From Perkinsus chesapeaki (lineage: Eukaryota; Perkinsozoa; Perkinsida; Perkinsidae), in the NCBI GenBank assembly GCA_013115145.1, contig JAAPAO010000047.1:40425-104424 (forward strand): DNA of 64,000 nt. Direction: 5' to 3'. Numbering within the stretch: position 1 is the stretch's first letter; every line of letters begins with the position of its first letter. Positions 58,001 through 64,000 of the stretch are shown in pieces. The position numbers and the translations under genes are program-made. The notes below the pieces were generated by a model. The model was not told the origin of the DNA. It did not search any database and worked only from the letters and a program-made list of their open reading frames with translations.

Positions 58001-61000
58001 TTCCTAAATGGCTGGGTGTCACAGAGATTTGCCTGCTTTCCTTGTCGAGTGCTAACATTCGGGCGTCGAGGATTCTGACTCTAGAGTCCATCATAAGTCG
58101 ACGGAGCTCCCTTGGATTAAACCTGTCGGGTAGACTGTTGAGCGGGCTCGCAAGCATGTTTGATTTACGCGACGGTCGAAGCTGTGAGGCTCCTAACTCG
58201 TCTCAAAGAACTGGGAAGACCTTTCTCAGACTGCTGGCTTTTAAATAACCGAGATAGAGACTCATCTCGACGGGAAGTACCTGCGTGAGAGATTCGATAC
58301 CTTTAGCATGTAGCGAGGTTGCCAGAATGAGCGAAGGGAGAGGTTCTGGTACGATGGGTGATAGACGGCACTATAGTTGGATGGCGCTCCGTATGAGCAT
58401 AATCCCCAGCCCAGTGGTATGGTGGGCCGCTCAGTAGAGAGGTTCGCAGTACTTCCATGGGTTAGCACACGAAGCTTCCTCAGAACAGTGATTGGTGGCG
58501 ACCGCACAGTCACCTTCAAGCTCATCGTCCAGGAAGTAGTTGATACCACCAGGCGCTAAAAGCGTGAGAGAGGTGAAATGAAGAGTTGGTGTAGACAGGA
58601 GGTTGGCCAGCATAGACAGCCCAGCATCAGATGCTCCAACAACAACCTTGAGATTACCAGTGACGCTGAAAAGCGTGGTAGGCTTACGATTCTGGAGTTC
58701 ACAAGGCTCTTCGGGTATAGCATCATACTCTTAGTAATGATCTTCATCGATTGGCACTGCTCATGGTTTTGATACCTGACATGACGATTCTCATGCCGAT
58801 ATGTGATTGCTAAGCAGGTGCCCCGTTAAGCAAGGAAATGGGCGCCTTCGACACAGTGTGGGAACGGCTCTACTAAACTGTTTCGGAATTCCTTCAGATA
58901 AAGCTTGCGTCGTGGAACTATGCAGCAGCAGGCTGCCTATATGGCACAGCTCTACCAGATTCTGTTCATAGAAGAATGGACGTACGATTCTGCCTCGATG
59001 GATCTTCTCCTATCATACTGCTCCTTAAGCAGCATCTCCTGCTTCCCTCCTTCACTTTCAACCCATTCACGTTGTTGCCAGTTTGACATAGATGAGCCAG
59101 ATTGATCCATCTGTGGTAAAGATGAAACACCATGTGCAGTGGAGTAGGGCGATAAATAGGGCTACGTTATTAATACATTCACTCGTATTTCATCTTAATA
59201 GGAGAAAGTCTAGTAATGCAGAGGAGAGCTACACGTCACGACAAAGATGAGCATATCAACCCAGCAGTCGAGTGAATATCAAGTGCTCAAGAATGCGGGG
59301 AGGTTACATCGGCGAATGATGCCGGAACAGGAGGAATCCTCTTGATGGTTTTCACAGCAGGCAGGCGTCGAGGTGTAAGGTGGACCTGCGAAACGAGGTC
59401 AAATAACGATCTGTGAGGTTACCGTACGAGTTCATCGTATATGCCAATTCGTCCAGCATCGCTATTGTTAGCCCCTCTAGTTCCATTTCCAATCCCTGTG
59501 ATAGCAGTATTGTCGATTGTGGTATACCTTCAGGGAAGTGGTAGGGTGGGCGGAAGAGATCGGCACCAGACGTACATTAAACGAGTGCCGAGTGCTGTGT
59601 TTGCCATGTGCAGGAGCCTCCTTGTCTGAACTCTAAGGGACGGTACCACACTCCAATAGGCTAGACGGCAGCAGTAGCTTGCTGGTTTGTAGACAGGTGA
59701 TGATGATATAACGACATCTTCGACATCATAGCAACCTAGATACGAGTTGAGTTGGCATGGGGGCTGCAGAGATGGTGGCGGCACTCACTTCGCAGCATGT
59801 CGATAAATTCGACTGGATCACACTGGTCTATCGGAGGCATTTCAACCTGACATCTAGAGTGAGTGGTGTTTTACCAGTGTGGCTTACCCCGAGTACGGCA
59901 ACAATCTGATTATCTAATCCTATCGTAACAACAACAATCTCATCACTCTGATAGGCACTGACCAAGCGAAACGCTGCTGTATAGAGCTAAATGAATAGCC
60001 TTACCTTTGCAATGCAGCTCGATCATCCTCTCCTAAAGGCGCTGTTGCTGCCCCGATCTTTAACCAATCGAGTGAGCCTTAAAGGAATAGCTAGGCTATC
60101 ACACCTCGCTGGCTACTTCGCACCTTTCCCCGAGCTGAGCGGCAACACGGTAACCTGCCAGTGAGGGTTATGCTGCTGTGATAGTAGAGGACTGCCGGAC
60201 AGTCTAGAGAGGACAGAGTTTCTGCTGGCGAGATACCTACGGCAAGAAGAACTAACGAGTGCTCACTAACGGTACGAAGGAAGAGATGGAAAACTTACAG
60301 GACGTGATGGAAAGTACTGTTGACTTTAGGTTTAATTTGCACAAACATTGATGTGAGTAAGTTACTCTGTGGTAGCTCATGTGGCTGTGTTAAGATGCAG
60401 TACTTCTTGTCTGGGAACCTAAGACGTCAAAAACCAATTCAAACGAGACGACGCTGAGAAACACTATTGCTTGAGGTAATGGTTGCGGTACTAATGAGTA
60501 GGTATAAGATCTCACATGGAAAAGGCGGGCACTAGGAAGTCGTAGCTCTGGCGTTGGTATTGGTGGTCCAAACACAGCATAGTGATGCAAAAGACATCTT
60601 TAACTGATCTGAGCAAGAACTGTTGCACTTTCCAAGAAACAGACTATGGAGTACTGTGGAGCATCTGCTAGCCAGAGATCGTCTGAGGCAGGAAGGGTTA
60701 TCTTGTAGCTCTCTTCCTTGTTCTGTTTTGGCGTCACCGGTGAAGGCATACCATCGATTGCAGGGAGCTCAACCAGTCCAGAGATATTCCTGAGGGCTTT
60801 GTTCGCTTTGAGGCATAAAATACAGTGACGCTTACATGATAGCTTCCTCGAGTATGTCGGATGGGATGACGTCCTCTACTACTGAGGCCTGCGGAATGCC
60901 GCCCCATAGAGTCAGAACCCACGGAAGCACTGCTGCTCGATCCGACTGAAGGAACATACTGGAACTCCGGTCAATCGGCCTGCAACAACCTACACCAGAG

Positions 61001-63260
61001 CTGCCCTCTTGCAGACAATCAAGTATCGTGCTCATACTGAAGGTCTTCAAGCCGGCAGAGGCCTCAGTTTCTGAAAGGCACGCAACTGATGAGAACGGTA
61101 CGCGCAGCGTACCTTGACAGCCCTCTGCATCCGAGGTAGTCTCCATTCCTTCTGCTGGTAACAGAGCCGGGCACCTAACACACCTGGATTTAATATAGTT
61201 AAGCAATCTTTGAAAGATAAGAACGAGCAATATAGATGGGAGAATCGGCCAAGTTGCCTGAGTAGTGAATCTCACATCATTGCCCGTGCGGCAAGCATGG
61301 CTTCGCCAATACCCTTTAGGGTATCCTTTTGAATGGCTAGGAATGCGTCGATCTTATCAACAAGCTCTGCAATCGGCAAAGAAGAAGTCTTCTGTCTGAC
61401 TTGGCCCAACTCGAAGGTAACAAGTTTCACAGCTTTACAGCTCCGCGGTGAAGAGAGTCTCCAGGGCTTCCTTGAAATGATCTTTTGCTGCCTTCACGCC
61501 TCTATCAGCAATAGCCTCGTCCAATGCAGCAAGGGTTGCCAATAAAAAGGCGTTTATCTAAAGACACGGAGCCTCTGAGACAGGTTTTCTTGCGGTCGTA
61601 GCTGACATCGACTTTGCCGCCAGAAGTGTTGCCTTCTTCTATCTCTTCGGATAACGCTTCCCAAACGGCATCGAGATCGAGGGACCGTAGTGTATGCTGG
61701 AGCATATCTCCCTCCGTGAGACGGCTGTCGTGGCCTGCCCGGGGTGGGAGGTTCCACAAATGACTCTGGTGGCTCGAAACCTCACCCTCGCCTGCTGAAC
61801 TCCTTCGACTTCCATTGTTCGACCCACCAGAGGTTGCCATGGCTCTGTGAGCCATCGCAGCGAACCTGCATGGAGATTCTGAATATAAGAACAACTGCAT
61901 CAGTCGATACCGACTTTGACTTGAGCAAGAAATCGTAGTCCTCAAGATGGAAGCATTTGGTAAGAATGTTAACCTGTGGAGGTAGGATACACAGGTTGGT
62001 GATGTTAGTGTATCACATCGACATCAGAAGTGAGACACATCAGCCCTACAGCCTTGCCTGCTTCACCATTCCCGCAAGCATCTAATAAGACGCGTGAGCT
62101 GGACCCTTTATGATGAGCGTACTATTGCGTGGTTCTGCTACGAGAGACTTGTGTGTATCGTCCTGTGCAGCTATGAGCTCAGCTAAGAAGTATCTTCGGA
62201 AAACAGTGTCGTAGATGCATCCAAGAACTGCTCCCTACTGCCCGTAGACGTCAGTAATGACATCACTCTGGGCATCAAAGACTTCTACCAGATTGTCGTG
62301 GTCTTCTACGATCGCTGGGCGTACGAGAAGAGGCGGAAGAATCTCTGCCCGCGAGCTGTGGTAACTAGGAGTAGATTTGTTTTAGATTCAGGTGTATACT
62401 AATTTACATTGTATATCCTGACCTAGCCAATGGTCCGCCACCGGTGACAAGTGAATCTGATAGAGACCTTTCGAAATGACATCTACCGAAGGCAGGACCT
62501 TGAAGTTGGTGGAAAAGGTCAAGATAGGGTCGCAGTCCTAAAGTAAGTGCCTCGATGGCTATCTCGTTGTTGACATGCCTGATAGGTAGCTGCTGAACGC
62601 GCAGGGTAGACATGAGCAGCTCACAAAAGAAGATGGTTTATCTCTGGGTATGTTGCCAGGATCCACCGGCATGCTTCACGTAATACTGAAGGCTGAAGCG
62701 GACTCACGGCGGTGAAGCATCTGACAATAACGATTCTATTTGTCAAGGAATATCCTTGAAGTCAGAGCCTCGTGATATCGGAACCAACCAAGTAATGATG
62801 TGAACGTTATATAGCTGTTTTCTCACCTGAACCATAGCGAGTTGTATTGATATATATTATCATCCTCTGATAGGCATTTCCATTGATGAAATCTGATCGC
62901 CGTTAATGTACTATTCCTGGTATCTTCTATGTGTCACATTAGATTTGGACTCTCGTCACTGTTACTGCTTCCCTCTGTCCTGAGAACGCTTAACTTCCAC
63001 CAAACAACAACCGGAGAAGTTGTGTCCCACGTTTTCGTTATGATGCATGTTTCATCGTGTGCTTCTTCAGCCATCCCTGAAAGCCATGGATTGTGTCTTA
63101 ATACGCCTCAATTTGTCAATATACTATTGGATACTATAATGAAGCCTTTCGCACCTTCCATGCAAGCTGGATAGGTGTCCAAAGTGGCAAACCCGACTAT
63201 TGATGCGTCATCGTCTTCGATAATGACGGATATCGACCTATTATGAGCTGCAGTATGCAT
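55043..63260 (-). CDS. CFAP61: Cilia- and flagella-associated protein 61
   Basis: Large axonemal protein of the radial spoke and calmodulin-complex region, with an N-terminal acetyltransferase-like fold and a C-terminal FAD/NAD-binding-like fold. From the N-terminus: IEDDDASIVGFATLDTYP (about 63220), IVEDHDNLVEVFDAQSDV (about 62300), RYFLAELIAAQDDTHKSLVA (about 62190), a variable Ser/Gly linker (61.5-61.9 kb), VVVGASDAGLSMLANLLSTP (about 58640), LRRLMMDSRVRILDARMLAL and DIPYDYLV (58.1-57.96 kb), YDGRLIVDNLFRTSDKNIFA (56.86 kb), HVTAGLLPGLLHFYRLIAP (56.1 kb), DLSSATGQYCRLAIDKLGRV (55.95 kb), and GRPFNPYHIESLPASRF to the stop at 55043. Each matches the family in order. Many short introns, one of only 28 nt (55145-55172). 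The first exon and start codon are not placed. Confidence 0.85.
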
Positions 63261-64000
63261 GCCGTGTATTAACGCGCTTACGAGGTTTCTATCAGTTGCG
63301 AGATGTCTTCCAAATCACATTGATAGAATTTCTCAATTCGTGATTGAGCTGTCCGATCTGTTGATGCATCATTACTGATAATAACATTTTGTCATTGACA
63401 CTTCACTGTGATCTCTAAACACGTTACCTTCTATAAAGTGCAATAATAGCTTTAATATCGGTTCGTCTAGCTCGCCGTACTGCCAAGCGTACATCTGCTG
63501 CTGTGTTCATCGAGTGTGTGCTATATTTAATTCCTACGCAGTACCTTTCCTAAACGATGTATGCTAAGGAATAGGATGGAAGTGATAATTTTCCTAGTTA
63601 GCTTCATATCGTAGTGATTGAAGAGAATACGTACTCTGAACAGCGCCGTACCATATTAAGATGAAAGTGCGCTCAGGCGCGCGCGACTCTTATTGTTTCC
63701 GCGCACGCCCCTGTCGCGCAAAATCGAATATCCTCCGCCATAAGCTTACTGGGCACCGGAAAATGCTACCGGCGCCCCAAAAATACCTCGCTCGCCCCAA
63801 AATTACTTTTCTGCCCCCTAAAATACTTACAAACTCCCTCGGCGCCTGCGGCGCCGACATGTCACTTTTACTTCTCTTTCGTTCATCTTTCCCATGCACA
63901 TACGAGCCTACTTTCTACTGAACCTTAACCATTGATGGCTCCTCCTCAGAAAGATCATAAATTTCGCTCACTTCCTCGGTTTGTGTTGAATAGTTCAACA
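63261..64000. other. Window end: CFAP61 upstream region
   Basis: May contain the first CFAP61 exon, not identified. TCGGCGCC, tgc, GGCGCCGA (63839-63857) is a perfect GC-rich hairpin in C-rich sequence. Confidence 0.5.

Overview
The window is nuclear DNA of a protist. Genes are split by many short GT-AG introns (most 30-60 nt), spacing between genes is small in the first 36 kb, and both strands are used. An ApiAP2 transcription factor gene on the minus strand near 19-21 kb points to an alveolate. Three conserved flagellar genes (MAPK15/ERK7, CFAP299, CFAP61) show a flagellated cell. Together with the LRR and small secreted proteins, a Perkinsus-like perkinsozoan is my best guess, but this is inference from gene content, not a database match.

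Layout. 1-1122 (-): 5' end of an ERK7/MAPK15 kinase. 1497-7597 (+): WDR70-like WD40 protein. 7888-9968 and 10085-11898 (+): tandem pair of EamA/DMT-type transporters. 12566-13165 (+): small unknown gene. 13461-15976 (+): long helical, basic protein resembling organellar RNA-binding repeat proteins. 16719-18371 (+): 550-aa probable secreted protein. 18952-20857 (-): ApiAP2 factor. 21338-22891 (-): two tandem ubiquitin-conjugating E2 (UBC4/5 class) genes. 23.3-26.4 kb: two unrecognised genes. 26711 to about 28.8 kb (+): secreted LRR protein. 28844-29700 (+): glycine cleavage H protein. 30128-35766 (+): RPA1. 37533-39127 (+): CFAP299. 40535 to about 42.7 kb (-): S28 serine peptidase. 43-47 kb: poorly conserved coding fragments. 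47555-48445 (-): second large secreted-type protein. 48.5-54 kb: gene-poor, with duplicated, broken and repeat sequence and two small cysteine-rich secreted peptides. 55043 to about 63.3 kb (-): CFAP61.

Two patterns go beyond ordinary annotation. First, several introns contain tRNA pieces. The 49-nt WDR70 intron and the 46-nt GcvH intron are almost entirely antisense 3' halves of tRNAs running from anticodon-loop base 32 to the acceptor; the conserved C32-U33 read backwards is the AG of the 3' splice site. Three more tRNA-like pieces lie at 27.5, 28.8 and 29.3 kb. Second, the window is full of short perfect palindromes, often arranged as X-n-X'-n-X with one-base spacers. Comparison of duplicated segments shows some are recent insertions, consistent with a polymerase switching to the opposite strand and back. 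They frameshift one secreted peptide gene, and a folded insertion lies inside a chimeric ORF that carries the CFAP299 tail.

Exon limits were placed by hand from reading frame, protein similarity remembered from families, and GT-AG sites. Where an exact structure could not be fixed, the entry says so.
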